Below, one piece after another: positions 44,670-56,485 of a DNA stretch of 64,000 bases. Below the pieces are notes generated by a model. That model did no database searches and was not told the DNA's origin. It worked only from the letters and a program-made list of their open reading frames with translations. The stretch spans positions 4,113,638 to 4,177,637 of the forward strand of contig JAJEKV010000023.1 of the NCBI GenBank assembly GCA_021234155.1, in the 5' to 3' direction. Position 1 is the first letter of the stretch. Each line of letters opens with the position of its first letter. Position numbers and translations under genes: made by a program. This stretch comes from Isoetes taiwanensis. Lineage: Eukaryota > Streptophyta > Lycopodiopsida > Isoetales > Isoetaceae.

Positions 44670-45002
44670 TGGTATCAGACGCTTTCTTGAGGGAAGAATA
44701 GAGCAAACTATTGGATAAGCATCCAAATTGGATTGGCCATCGTTTCCAGGAGTTCTTTGGCTGAGATTTGGTGGTGGAAAATCTCATTTGCAGCATTGGA
44801 GAAGTTTCTTGCTTTTTGGCCTGGAGGAAGTGTTTTGGGAGAGAGATTCGGATTTTCCAGCAAGTTCTGGTGTGAGATTCGAGTTTTCCAAGATCTTTTT
44901 GGCGACAAAATTCAAGATTCAACTTTTCTAGTGGGTGCTTTGTTTGGTGACGAATTTGTTTTCTCAACCATCTATTTGGCTGCTGAAAGCAGGAGAAATT
45001 CA

Positions 45003-48000
45003 TGGATCCATTCAAATTCTCACAGAATGCACAGCTCACTAATAATAATTACCATGCTTGGAAGAAGTTCATGGCGAATTATTTGATATTTAGAAGAAGA
45101 AGAAGAAGAGATTTTAACGTCACGCCACAAGGCAGCGTCCTATCGGACATGTGATTTAGTGATATGGGAGCGGTGTTTGATGAAGACTTTATCAGCACCA
45201 AGTCAGCAGATGCTGGCAGGGTAAACCAGAAAGCTTGTGCTCTTGTCAAAATGTTGGCTGAAGAGACAATTGGTCATGAAATCAACCATTTTACTGAGTT
45301 TAAGGAGATGTGGTCTCATTTGGAGAAGTCTCTTGACAGCAAGGGTATGGCTACTCAAATGCTGATCCAGAACAAAATGAGACATGCCCAATTAGGTGAT
45401 TTCAAATCTGTCACAGCATACCTTACTCAGATGAAGCAATGGCGCTTGGATTACATGGCTGCTGGTGGAGTGCTGTCTGAAAAACAGCTGATTCAAGATA
45501 TCTTGGTTGGTCTTCCTCCTTCGTATGATATTATCTCTTCGAAGATCAGGTACAAGGAGAAGATTGATATAGCCAAAGTAACCATTCTACTGCAACAAGA
45601 GGAGGGTGCAGAAGCAAAGGGATGGGAGAGTGGACCATGCTAATTTTGTGTCTATTTCTCGGGCTGACACCAAGAAGAAGTTTGCTGATAGCAAAGACTC
45701 TAGGAAGTCAGAAAATGTGAAGTCTGAAGGTAAGAATTCCAAGGAGTTCAAGTGCTGGAAGTGTGGTGAAAAGGATCATTACAGTTCAAATTGTAAGGAG
45801 AAGAAAAGCTCAAAGGATAGTGACACGAGAAGCACAGCAGTCAACTCTAAGGGAGAGACAAGTGCTATTGTATGTGCCACTTTTGATGCTGAATATCTGA
45901 ATCTTGCAGCAGCGGCCAGCACCCTACAGAAGGACTGGATTTTGGACTCAGGAGCCACGGTTCATCTTACCGGAGATTCAGATGTGTTTTCTGAACCTGA
46001 ACCTCAATCTGGAGGTGATGTGAAGATGGGTGATGGATATTCTCTTCCTATCACAGGAAAGGGGATTGTAGCTTTTCAATTGCATGGACGTGATGTAATT
46101 AGTAAGGTGAGGAATGTCATGTTTGCTCCCGGTTTACAGTCTAATATCATGTCTGCTGCTGAATTTGATAAAGTAGGCCATCACATTGTTCTCGGAAATG
46201 GAAAAGCCTATCTGCTGGGCAAGAATCCATTTGAAGGAATTGACTTGAAAAGTCTGCAGTTCATGGCACAGTGGACGCTGCAGAATGGCTTGTATGTCTT
46301 TGATAGTTCAGTTCATAAGACTGAACATGGTCTTGTATGTGCTAATTTGACTGCTGAGCATCTGTGGCATGCTCGTTTTGGTCATGTTGGAGGCACTGCT
46401 GTACATGCTTTGTACAAGAACAAGATGGTTACAGGTATTCCCTCTCTGAAATGTGTCAAGCTTGAGTGTGCTACATGCCATCTCGGAAAGCAACCTCAAC
46501 AGCCTTTTCCACAACAGGCTATTCATCGAGCAACTCAACCTCTTGAGCTGCTGCATTCTGATTTGTGCTATATGCCTGGTTGATGATTTTAGTAGGTACA
46601 CTTGGGTGTATACTTTGCACTACAAATCTGAGGTGCTTGGCAAGTTCAAGGCCTTCAAAGCAGCAGTTGAGAAGCAGACAGGGTTAGTAATAAAAAAGTT
46701 GAGAAGTGACAATGGAGATGAATATGTTTCTAATGCCTTTGATGAGTTTCTCATGGAAGAAGGTATTGAAAGACAGTTAATCATTCCTTATGCTCATCCA
46801 CAAAATGGTATAGCTGAAAGGAGAAATAGATCATTGCTTGATTTGGCAAGATCTATGATGAGTCACAAGCAACTGCCTGAATCTTTTTGGGGAGGGCAAG
46901 TAGTGAGTGGCATGACATATTTGGCAAATAGGTAAGCCTACTAAAGCGATCGAATGTGACTCCTTATGAAGCATTTTGGAGAATGAAACCAGATGTGTCT
47001 CATTTGAGGGTGTTTGGATGCTTGGCTTATGCTTCCATACCTGCTGAGAAGCTGAAAAAGTATGGGAAGTTGCATGACAGGGCTGTCAAAGCCATCTTCA
47101 TTGGGTATCCAGAAAATCAGAAAGGTTACAAGTTGTATGATCCTTCCAACAAGCGAGGTTATTATGCTTGGTCGGTTCGGTTTGTTGAAGATGCTATGTA
47201 TGATGGTATATCTTCCAGTGATTCTCCTGCAATTCACAATGACAGCAGCTTGGATGTGGAGATCTGATAGCAGTTGCTGGTAAACCTTTCTCTCCCTCTC
47301 TAGTGGTTTCTCCAGTGAACTCACATTTGCCTGAAGTACTGGCACGGGATGATCCCAATCCCGCTCACCCTATGGTCCATGAGCAGGTTGGTTCCTTTCA
47401 CGGGGACACATGAAGGTACTGTAGCACCTGATCCAGCACCTGTTACAACACCTATTGTAGCACCTGCTATACCTCCTGTTGTTGAACCTAGGAGATCAGC
47501 ACGTCTCAAGGAGAAACAAATTGTTGCAGAACCGGTTGCAGCACCTGTTGTACCTGTTGTTGAACCTAGGAGATCAGCACGTCTGATGGAGAAACAGGAG
47601 AAGTCTAATGGATCATGTAACCTTGCCTTAATGGCAAAGGTCCAGGATCATGTTGATCCATAAACCTTTCATGAAGCAGCTAGTGATCCGCAGTGGCAGC
47701 ATGCAATTGAAGAAGAATACTCTCAATTGCTGAAGCATGGCACATGGAAATTGGTTGAACTCCCAGCTGATAAGCAAGTTATTGGCTGTAAGTGGGTGTT
47801 TAAAACTAAATTTCATGCTGATGGAACAGTGTCAAAGCACAAAGCTAGACTTGTAGCCAAGGGTTTTGCATAGAAAAAAGGCTTAGATTATGATGAAGTC
47901 TTTGCTCCCATAGCCAGAATGTCCACTATTAGATCAGTTATAGCTGTTGCTGCGATGAAAGGTTGGCCAATGTTTCAAATGGACATTAAGTCTGTTTTTT

Positions 48001-48700
48001 TTGAATGGTGATTTGCAGGAAGAGGTCTATATGACTCAACCTCCAGGATTTGTTGTTCACGGGAAGGAGCAGCTGGTTTGTCATTTGAAGAAAAGCATTT
48101 ATGGCTTGAAGCAGGCTCCAAGATGTTGGCATGCGAAAATTAATGCTTTCTTTCTTGAGTAGGGGTTCAACAGAAGTGCAGCAGACCCCAATCTTTATTA
48201 CAAATCACATGAAGGTAGAATGTGCGTTGTGGTTTTGTATGTTGATGATTTGATCATCACAGGAGATGCTGATGTGCTGATTTCTACATTGAAGTTGAAG
48301 TTATCTTCGTCCTTCGAGATGACTGACCTTGGTCTTATGCATTACTACTTAGGTGTAGAAGTGTGGCAGCACTCAGATGGCATCTATCTTTCTCAGCAGA
48401 AATATATCAAAGAAATGTTACAGCAGTATCGTATGCAAGATTGCAAGGCTGTGGCAAGTCCTTTTGATCCAGGCACAAGGCTTGAGCTTGATTTCGATGG
48501 TGAGGACTGTGATCCCACACTCTATCGAAGCTTGGTAGGGGCGTTGATATATCTCACAGTCACTAGACCTGATATCTCTTTCGCTGTAGGAGTGCTGAGC
48601 AGATTCATGAGCAATCCCAGGCAATCGCACTGGAAGGCTGCTAAAAGACTGCCGGCATATCTGAAGGGGACTTCACAGAAAGGTCTCTTTTATTAGAGGT
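45003..48700 (+). pseudogene. Copia gag-pol polyprotein (multiple stops and shifts)
   Basis: The gag part starts MDPFKFSQNAQL at 45003. A stop lies near 45150. Gag continues to 45640, and after a shift come the zinc knuckle CWKCGEKDHYSSNC (about 45752), protease ILDSGATVHLT (about 45940) and a GAG-pre-integrase LWHARFGHVGG. Integrase begins LELLHSDLCYMP, is interrupted at 46582, resumes LVDDFSRYTWVYTL and has LRSDNGDEY and NGIAERRNRS. RT shows GCKWVFKTKFHADG, IYGLKQAPRCWH and VLYVDDLIITGD (about 48235). RNase H begins near 48720. The order of integrase before RT defines copia. Nothing can be translated as a full polyprotein. Confidence 0.93.
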
Positions 48701-49152
48701 CCTCTGATTTCCAGCTGAAAGTCTTTGTTGATGCAGATCATGCTAACTGTCATGATAGCAGGAGGTCCACAACAGGGATGGTCACGTTCATAGGGCCTAA
48801 CGTGCTGACTTGGTTGTCCAAAAGACAGTCTACAGTGTCAATCAGCACCACGAAGGCAGAATTCAAAGCACTCAGTGTTGGAATGCAGGAATTGTTGTGG
48901 CTTAAGCATTTGTGGACAGATCTGCAGGTACCTCCATCCTCGGCTGTTATATTGTGTGACAACACAAGTACCATCCATCTTGCCAGGGATGCTAAGTTCA
49001 TTGCTCTTCACAGGATCAGTTTGCTGATGGCTTTACCAAACCATTAGTTGGATCTAAGTTCGTCAATGTGAAGGAGAGCTTGGGCATGAAGAAATTGCAG
49101 CTGAAGGGAGAGAAGGATTACCTTGATTTCAGCCGATTTTCTTCTGCTTAGT
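48700..49152 (+). pseudogene. Copia RNase H region (decayed)
   Basis: It reads VFVDADHANCHDSRRSTTG, LSKRQSTVSISTTKAEFKAL and ILCDNTSTIHLARD. A small internal deletion follows, and then the usual copia C-terminus (FADGFTKPLVGSKFVNV, out of frame). Confidence 0.88.
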
Positions 49153-49172
49153 CAGCAACATTTAAGGGAAAG

Positions 49173-49528
49173 TGTTGGAATATAAATATGCTAACTATGC
49201 ATAATGTCTTTGAAAACAAAGCGATGGTTCAAACACTTAGCACATATAGGTCTTTGAGAAGGTGCTGAAATGTCTGGAAGGCAGACACTTTGTCGATCGA
49301 GCACCGACCCTAAATCAGTGCCGTAATTAGTGGGCGGTGGTTAAATGGTAGACTACTATTCTTAGTTTCACCAGTTGTATATATTGATTGTACGTTATGT
49401 ACTATGCAATGCTCAGAAGTAGAGATTGTATTTCCTATTGCTTTTCTCAATAGAGTTGTTCTTGTCTTCTATTCTATCTCTTGAGTCGATCTTGCGGGGT
49501 TTGTGCTGGTTTTGCACTAGTTCTATCA
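49173..49528 (+). repeat. Copia 3' LTR (356 bp)
   Basis: It follows the polypurine tract and is flanked on the right by GATGC, the target duplication. Confidence 0.97.
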
Positions 49529-49550
49529 GATGCATGCATCCATGCGAACC

Positions 49551-49581
49551 ATTAGAGTTTTTTTGAGGTCAAATAAGGGCC
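49551..49581 (+). repeat. Element C left terminal inverted repeat
   Basis: The 31-bp terminus begins ATTAGAGTTTTTTTGAGGTC and ends AATAAGGGCC. It pairs with 62486-62516 with one mismatch. Confidence 0.9.
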
Positions 49582-49729
49582 TCCTAAGAATATATTAGGG
49601 GGGCCGCCACGTAGGATCCCGAACCTAGCTTCCCCCCTCCATACCTAAATTTCACTCTCCCCTAACCTAACTACCTAACCTCTGAACCTAACCCCCGAAC
49701 CTAACCCCGCAATCATTACCTTCGAGCTT

Positions 49730-52585
49730 ATGCCATCGAGCTTCAGCACCATCGATCGAGCTTGCCCTCGCGCCATCGACCTTGCCATCGCGCCATCGAG
49801 CGCCAACGATCTTGCCATCGCGCCCAGGCAGTTTTTGAATTCGAATTATGGCGGATTCTTGCCAGCAAATAGAGCAAAATTTTTCAATTTCGCTCTGTTT
49901 GTTGGCAAGAATCTTCCTAGTTCTAATCTCCGCTCCGGTTCTCGGTCTTTTGCAACGTCAATGGCAAAGGTATTTGGTTTCCGAGTCGTCATTGCATTCC
50001 TTTGAGTGTTCTTCCTTCTAATACTTCTGTTTCAGGATCAAACTAATTCCGAGGGTCAATTTAGAGTGCAAGTGCCAAAAGAATGCCTGCCTTACAGGAA
50101 TAAGTTCACTTGGAAGCAACCAATAGATGAAGATGCATTGCGAGCTTCTGGAGCCATGAATATAGACCTCTGGGCTAAAGGCCAACTGTATCCATGTGAT
50201 CCTTTCACTCGAGCCCATCCAAACTTCCCTCTCGCATCCGGTCTTATTGAATTTGCTTGTAAGGGACAACAAGGGTTACTAGGTTCTTGTAATAATTTGG
50301 TTAATGGTATCTTGATCCACATTTGCGTGCCATGTATAACCACTTGTATGGATTCAATTGCAAAGTTTTATCAGATGTTAATCAGCTCCAACAGACGAAC
50401 TACTTTCTGTCTCAACAATGCCACAAGCTCAATGAATTGGAGGTAGAAAATCATAAATTGGTGACTGAGATGAATGCACTACAGCAAGGAATGAAGAGGG
50501 TTGCGCAAGAAAATGATTCCCTTCACAAGCGGGTCAAGCGGCTTAAAAAGAACTCCACTTTGGGGATCGGGAGAGGGCAAAAACACGAAGCCCATAAATA
50601 TATTAGCCCCCGGGGTGGAGGCTCAAAAAAGGGTCATGGCTATTAAAAAGCTTGTTGATCCAAATCTTGCAGAAGAAAATAAGAGAAAACCTGCTAATAT
50701 TGCCGGTTTATTAAAGAAATTAGTTACTAAAGATGATGTATTGAGAATGTTAAAGCTTCCTGGTAGCATTCAACTTAGGAAAGCTGTAGTACATCAACTA
50801 TTGCAGGAGTTGGGGAACAGTCAAACCTCAAAATCAGTGCAAGAACTGTGTGACAATGTCGGAATAAGTAGGCAAGCTTATATTGCTTTGTTCAGGTGCT
50901 TGCAGGATGGCTTTAAACAACAAGGCATTACCAAAACTATTCTACTACCAAGGATGACTAGTGTGATGACTGTAGGTCATCGAGAAACAGACAAGTGCAA
51001 GAGCTTCTTGGTGATATTTATCAGCTGACCAGCAGTGTCAACTTGGATACATTGGCATCCTATACCAAAGGTAAGAAGAAGTCGAAGTTTGGTGATACTT
51101 TTACGCTTTAACGAAAATAACAATTCTTTGGATAGACTTAACTAGAATGCTTCAGCTTTTGGTTCGATTTTATGATATGAAGGTAGAAGAGTCTATTTGG
51201 CAAACTAAGAATTGTTTTGAATTTGGATGAAATGGAATTGGTGAAAGGTGAGAAGTCACGAGAGGGTTTGAGTCTAATGAGCGAGCTTTGAATCTGAGGG
51301 AATGAAGAGTCAAATCTAGATGATAAGTTTTCCGTCCGGTCCCGAAGATCACATTTGGTGGGTTGGTTTATTTCAAAGGTACCAGAGGAAAATCACGATT
51401 ATCTTGAAATGGGTTTTGATCAAACACCCATTCCCACAATGATTGCCTCTCACGGAATCGGAGAAAACTTGCAGTTCACGGATATGGTGAGTCACGAGGT
51501 TGAATGGCATCTTCTTTGCAGATTTGAAGACAATAAAATGCATGTGAGAATGAAGCATGGTCTTTGGTAAGACTACTCATGCTTGTCCCTACTTGTCTCT
51601 ATGCAAGAAGATTCAATTTGGATTGGACAAGAGTACATTAGATTGTGTCCGGGATGAGCCACCAAATAGAGAAGAGAAGGACACAACCTTGATGCCAATT
51701 CTCGCCAATTCCGTTAAGAAGAGTACACATATGCACCCTTCATGCTTTCTTGAGAATCATAGACAAGATGGTTTACATGAGTATCTGTTTGCTTGGAATA
51801 AATCACCCCAAAGCTCTAGGGAAACCGCCATGCATGAAGTTGAAAAGGTGCTATCTAATGTGGGACTTCATGGTGGGCACTACAAAATACTTCAAGATCA
51901 AAGGTATCAGGCAAGGTTCCCACGAAACCCAGTATGGGTGGTCCAAAGGCTAAGAGGTTTTGCCTCCCTTGAAAAGAGAACTTATCGGTGTTTGGGAAGC
52001 TTACAAGGATCTTATTGCGGTGAGGATGATCGAAATGATTGTGGCGGATCACGCTGAAGAAAATCAAGGCATGGCGGGATTTCTCTCATCTTGGTAAAGG
52101 AAATGCGAGAAAAAGGTAGTGCAGGAAAATGATGTTGCCAAATTCGTGAGCGGTCACAAACTTCACTAAGTCTTTCGGCGGCATGGGGTGAGGCCAATTT
52201 GACTCACTATGTCCATATTCGTTCGCACATGGCGTGTGGTTTGTCGGGGAGTATGGAAGCACGGGAATTTGGAATACATTGGGGAATGGAGAAGTCCCAT
52301 AAGCAAGCAAAGAATGCATTCTTCCGTTTCACTCAACACAGAGGTTCAGTTGGGAATTCCTTGCAGCAGATGTGTCAATGGTTTTACAGAAGGATCGTGT
52401 GCAAGTGGGTGAAGAAATCACGGAACCAGAGTGAATCAACACTTGCTAAGTTGTTTAGACAAAAAACCCAGCGGGAAAAAAAGAGGGCAGCTTGGTATAA
52501 GTCCGCAGCTGTTGAGCGATCAAGGGAGTGGAGATCAATGAGATGTAGGCAAGGCAAAGGTTATGTCCGTATTGAGAGCTCTTGA
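49730..52585 (+). pseudogene. Transposase-like gene of element C (decayed)
   Basis: Exon 1 (49730-49969) joins exon 2 at 50036 through a 66-bp GT-AG intron in phase. Exon 2 starts DQTNSEGQFRVQVPKECLP. Then come, across frameshifts, a coiled coil (NELEVENHKLVTEMNALQQG, about 50430-50540), a helical block (NIAGLLKKLVTKDDVLRML, about 50697) and ASHGIGENLQFTDMVSHEV (about 51450). Next are MPILANSVKKSTHMHPSCF and a C-terminal block THYVHIRSHMACGL with GMEKSHKQAKNAFFRFTQH and WFYRRIV, ending RIESS at 52585. The final block resembles the C-terminus of an uncharacterised transposase-like family (HxxHIxxSGH...E-HK-xKxFFxRxTxRGG). The catalytic centre is not assignable, and at least seven stops or shifts are present. 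Confidence 0.55.
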
Positions 52586-52659
52586 TAACGTCTCTACTGT
52601 AAAAGAGTTGGTTTATTTATCAGTTCGATAGTGCTCAGTGTGCGAAATGCTGTGTTGTA

Positions 52660-53052
52660 AGTAAATTGGATGCATGTATTGCGCATCGTGGCCACGGTGC
52701 GAAATATGGGCCTGTAACTAAACTGGATCCACGTATTTCGCACCGTAGCCACGGTGCGAAATAGGCCCTTCAATAATTTGTAACTGAGTCGATTTCGCAC
52801 CGTGGCTACGGTGCGAAATAGGCCCTTCAATAATTTGTAACTGAGTCGATTTCGCACCGTGGCGACGGTGCGAAATATGGCCCTGTAACTAAACTGGACC
52901 CACGTATTTCGCACCGTAGCCACGGTGCGAAATAGGCCCTTCAATAATTTGTAACTCAGTCGATTTCGCACCGTGGCTACGGTGCGAAATAGGCCCTTCA
53001 ATAATTTGTACCTGAGTCAATTTCGCACCGTGGCTACGGTGCGAAATATGGG
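52660..53052. repeat. Palindrome array C-1, exact 57-bp period
   Basis: Seven units of CGCACCGTRGCYACGGTGCG flanked by TTT/AAA have CGCA starts at 52682, 52739, 52796, 52853, 52910, 52967 and 53024, every step exactly 57 bp. The centre varies (GGCC, GGCT, AGCC, GGCG), always nearly self-complementary. Spacers are of two alternating types. It lies immediately 3' of the transposase-like gene. Confidence 0.95.
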
Positions 53053-53266
53053 CCAGTAACTAGAGAATATTAACATATTAGAGAACATATTAACATATTA
53101 GAGAATATTTATAGAACATATTATCACGGTATCATATGAAATATTTATGATAGATAGCAAAGGTTACTAGAGACCACGGCAGTATGTCCCTAGTAACCTT
53201 CCCCTAGGTTCCTAACCCCTTCCCCTTCCCTTTCCCCTCCCCTGCGAGGTCTAACCCATGCACGGG

Positions 53267-53830
53267 TTAGGAGTCAAAACTCACGCTCCTCCCCCCTGAT
53301 TCTTCCCACCATATGGGGTACCTAGTCATTAGAAAAAGTAATTCCACAGGATGATACTCACGGAAGAAGAGCGGACCCAACTCCACAAAACCGTTGTACT
53401 CGTTGTAGTACACCCTAATAAGGCCATACATCTGTCCCCGGTTAATTTCATGAATGAACTCTGATATGTATGCATCCAGAGAGTGTGCTAAATATCCAGC
53501 ACGAAGAAGAGGCCTCAATTGCTGTAGCATCTCGTCCAGATAAGGAGGGGGTTCAAGAAGTCCCCTCATTGCAAGTCTCCTATAACATTCAGATGGATTA
53601 ATTTCCATCAGTGGCTCATGACCACAATCAAATCGCTCCAGAATGAAGTTGATCAACTCCATTGTAAGCTCCTTGGTGGAAACTCCATTGTAAGCTCCTT
53701 GGTGGGACTGTGGCGCAACCTCCACTCCAAGAAATGGTCCCATAGCTCATCCATTCCAGGCCGCACAGAATGCCTGGGGCATGCTTGCAGGCCTTCTGGA
53801 GTAGCCCAGGGAGGATTGGGTCCAATCATT
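53267..53830 (-). pseudogene. Gene X of element C, copy 1
   Basis: The long frame (53743-53267) reads KELTMELINFILERFDCGHE, INPSECYRRLAMRGLLEPPP, SLDAYISEFIHEI, YGLIRVYYNEYNGFVELGPL and LFLMTRYPIWWEES. The N-terminal part (GMDELWDHFLEWRLRHSP) lies in another frame upstream, with a duplicated 25-bp segment near 53665-53715 causing the shift. DNA identity to 24120-24740 of element B is very high by eye. X has a diverged homologue at 54689-55334. The domain is unknown; it is predicted soluble and mixed alpha/beta. Confidence 0.6.
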
Positions 53831-54410
53831 TGCACAAGCAAGCAAGGAACAAGGAGCAGAGCAAGGAACAAGGAGCAAGAAGCAAGGAAGAAGACCAAGT
53901 AGCAAGGAACAAGGATCAAGATCAAGTAGGAAGAAGCAAGGAACAAGGAAGATCAAGGAGCAAGAAGATCAAGGAACAAGGAAGACCAAGTAGCAAGAAC
54001 CAGGTAGATGAAGTAACAAGGAACAAGGATCAAGATCAAGTAGCAAGAAGCAGGGAACAAGGAAGATCATGGAACAAGGAAGCAAGGAACAAGATCAAGT
54101 AGCAAGATCTAGAGCAAGGAACAAGACCAAGTAGCATGAAGTAGCACAAAGATGAAGGAGCAAGAAGCAAGGATCAAGATCAATTAGCAAAGAACATGGA
54201 ACACAAGGTGAGAAGTGAAAGCAAGGTGAGAACAGGAGAAGAGAAAGCAATGTGAAAACATGGAACAAAGGTGAGAAGTGAAAGCAAGGTGAAAGAATTT
54301 ATAGCTACGAATCCAATAATGTTGAAGTATAATAATATCTTTGTTGAAGTATAATACCAAGAAAGTTGAAGAATAATACCAATAATCTTTGAAGTATTAT
54401 ACCCTTTGGT
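53830..54410. repeat. Tandem repeats upstream of gene X, element C
   Basis: GGAACAAGGATCAAGATCAA and GTAGCAAGAAGCAAGGAAC units (53835-54260) are followed by GTTGAAGTATAATACCAATA units (54315-54405). They are the inverted counterpart of 23600-24125 in element B, including the unique phrase GCTACGAATCCAATAATGTT. Confidence 0.8.
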
Positions 54411-54439
54411 GGTGGCGAAAGATGGGGCCCGTAACTAAA

Positions 54440-54545
54440 GCTGGATCCACGTATTTTATACTTTGTATACGGTCTGCGAAATAGGCCCTTCAATAATTTT
54501 TAAGTGAGGCGATTTCGCACCGTGGCCACGGTCCCGAATATGACC
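54440..54545. repeat. Degenerate palindrome units C-2
   Basis: Two damaged units, TATTTTATACTTTGTATACGG at about 54453 and TTTCGCACCGTGGCCACGGT followed by CCCGAA at about 54511, stand about 57 bp apart and carry the C-1 type spacer. Confidence 0.65.
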
Positions 54546-54688
54546 ACAAATAAAACATTCACATGAGAAAATACAAGGAAAATGGTAGAAGAAACCATTC
54601 AATTACACTAAAAGTGTAAGATTGCCAAGATAATACATGATAATATGAGGATGTTACTTAATTACACGGAAATCACTTGCTTATATAC

Positions 54689-55334
54689 TTAATTTATATG
54701 AAAATCTTTATACCAGTCGATTGGAGTATCTTCACCGTGATATATGCGTATTATGTCTTTGTGTGCTATGTAGCCATAGGTCACGTGTATCCCAAGGAAT
54801 TGTATCCCGGTGGGGAATCTAGCGGTAACCACAGGGATGTTGAAGTCAAGGGAACAGAATAGGAGCTTACCAATATCCACAAAAGATTTGTAATGGAAGT
54901 CGTAAAGTTCAATGAGGATATAAATCCTATTCTTCTCATTAGTAGGAATGACCAGAGGCACATACTGATCCAGAGAGTAGGCCATGAAACCATGGAAAAG
55001 CATGTCCTTCAACTGTTCTAGCCTATCTTCTAAATCTGAGGGGGGTTCAAGAAGTCCCAAAGCACTTAGAGTGAACCTTGCTTGACTCGAATTGATCTCC
55101 TCGGTGGAGGAGATGGCGAGTATAGCGATCGATAATGAAGTTGATCAGTTGCCTTGCAAGCTCTACGTGGTTGGACCCGTGGCGCCATCGATGCTCCCAA
55201 AAGTTGTTAAAAAAATCATCAAAAGTGCACCTATTAACTCTGTCGCACGCTTGCAGGTATTCCGGATCAGCCCATCGAGGATGTTCTTGCAAAGTTACCA
55301 TTTGCAAGAAACTAGTGGAGCAGACAAGGAACAA
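54689..55334 (-). pseudogene. Gene X' of element C (diverged copy of X)
   Basis: Two frames meet near 55050. Upstream: FDDFFNNFWEHRWRHGSN, ARQLINFIIDRYTRHLLHRG. Downstream: GLLEPPSDLEDRLEQLKDML, GFMAYSLDQYVPLVIPTNEK, YDFHYKSFVDIGKLLFCSLD and TARFPTGIQFLGI. It aligns with X along its whole length (WxxRxRHxS, LINFIxxR, GLLEPP, AYSLDxY, DIGxL/ELGPL, F-L-T-R-P). With Y' it forms an inner divergent pair inside the outer X-Y pair. The frame break is one small indel. Confidence 0.6.
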
Positions 55335-55649
55335 CTAGTGGAGCAGACAGGCAGGCAAAGAGCAACAAGAAGCGGACAGGGAGGCAAGGAGCATGCAAAC
55401 AAGAAGCAGACAAAGACAATGAAGGCATAGATGCCTATTTAAAGAGAAATCAGGTATATATGCTATATACGTACATTATATTTATATATTGTAGCTCATG
55501 TAGCATACGAGTACCATACAAGTATGTATATGATAATAATTTTGGTATGTATATACCATCAATAATTTCTATGTATATACCATCAATAATTTTGGTGGGT
55601 ATATACCATCAATAATTTTGGTGGGTATAAATATACATCAAATTGCCGA

Positions 55650-55923
55650 GTGCAGCAATATTGGCCTCCGTCTAGCCATGTGGTCTCATTACGGTCTGAG
55701 CGTGATTCCATTACGCAAGATGAATCACGAAAATTTCAAGCGATGTCATGGCGAGAAATACCCATGGAAGGCTGGATGACCCACTGCGCTCTCAATCCTC
55801 GCTATTATCCACGATCCCTTCGATGTTATCATCCATCTAATATGGAATAGAGAGCATCAAATGTACATGATAGAAAAGATCACTGGGGTGCCTGGTGACA
55901 ATGACTCAGAAGAGTCCCCCTAA
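55650..55923 (+). pseudogene. Gene Y' of element C (diverged copy of Y)
   Basis: The frame to about 55810 reads RDSITQDESRKFQAMSWREI and CALNPRYYPR. After a one-base shift it gives FDVIIHLIWNREHQMYMIEK and ITGVPGDNDSEESP with stop at 55921-55923. It aligns with Y in the VIIHL-W-xxEHxxYxI-xIT stretch. It is divergent from X' across about 315 bp. Confidence 0.55.
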
Positions 55924-56084
55924 ATCAATACTCAGAATGTATATACGCTATATACGTACATTATATACATGTGTATTTTGTACATTATGCTCGTATGTAT
56001 AACCAATAATCTTTCTGAGTGCATCTCAATAATTTTGTTCGATATAAGTACGGTTCCACTCAATGCAGAAGGCGTCCATTTGCT

Positions 56085-56336
56085 ATGTCTCTGCCTCCTC
56101 GTCCCGAAGATATGGACTCCATTACTTGCACTATGACATATAATGATCTTTATAGATGTTCTCATAGGGGTATCCCCCTTGATCCCTGGCTGGAAGGAGT
56201 AGCAGAGGGCCGAAATCGTTCTTCCGGAGGGTTTTATCGTGTTGTTATCCACCTTTGGAGGGTTCCAGAGCGTGGCGTCTATGAGATTAATCGCATCACT
56301 CAACTACCTTTCAATGATGATCCCGATCGCGAATAA
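56085..56336 (+). CDS. Gene Y of element C: small conserved protein
   Basis: 83 residues from MSLPPRPEDMDSITCTMTYN. Core: NDLYRCSHRGIPLDPWLEGV, RVVIHLWRVPERGVYEINR, ending PFNDDPDRE; intact. It is homologous to 23311-23649 in element B (Y there). The acidic tail and two basic/aromatic patches suggest a protein-interaction module, which is inference. It pairs with the X genes on the opposite strand. Confidence 0.65.
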   Translation: MSLPPRPEDMDSITCTMTYNDLYRCSHRGIPLDPWLEGVAEGRNRSSGGFYRVVIHLWRVPERGVYEINRITQLPFNDDPDRE

Positions 56337-56485
56337 GCTTCTTCATTCATGTATGCTATGCCTCTTATATGAGTTCTATGTACATGCTATGCCTCTTATA
56401 TGAGTTATAAGTATGTAACCATAAGTGATACATGTGATCCGTCTATTCAGTTCAGCATTCTCTTCGCAATGTGTGGAATAGTCTG

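Larger units (their letters stand above)
44321..49528 (+). mobile_element. Complete Ty1/copia LTR retrotransposon (decayed)
   Basis: LTRs at 44321-44669 and 49173-49528 begin TGTTGGAATA and end TTCTATCA. The 5-bp target duplication GATGC is at 44316-44320 and 49529-49533. The PBS TGGTATCAGAC is at 44670 (initiator tRNA-Met) and the polypurine tract AAGGGAAAG lies just before 49173. Domain order gag-PR-IN-RT-RH is that of copia. Stops and frameshifts occur in gag, integrase and RT. The element ends 17 bp before the left TIR of element C. Confidence 0.97.

Noticed and set aside
52660-53052. CRISPR-like array
   Set aside because: Regular repeats with spacers look similar at first sight. The repeats are full palindromes, the spacers are alike and not unique, the setting is plant nuclear DNA, and no cas genes are present.
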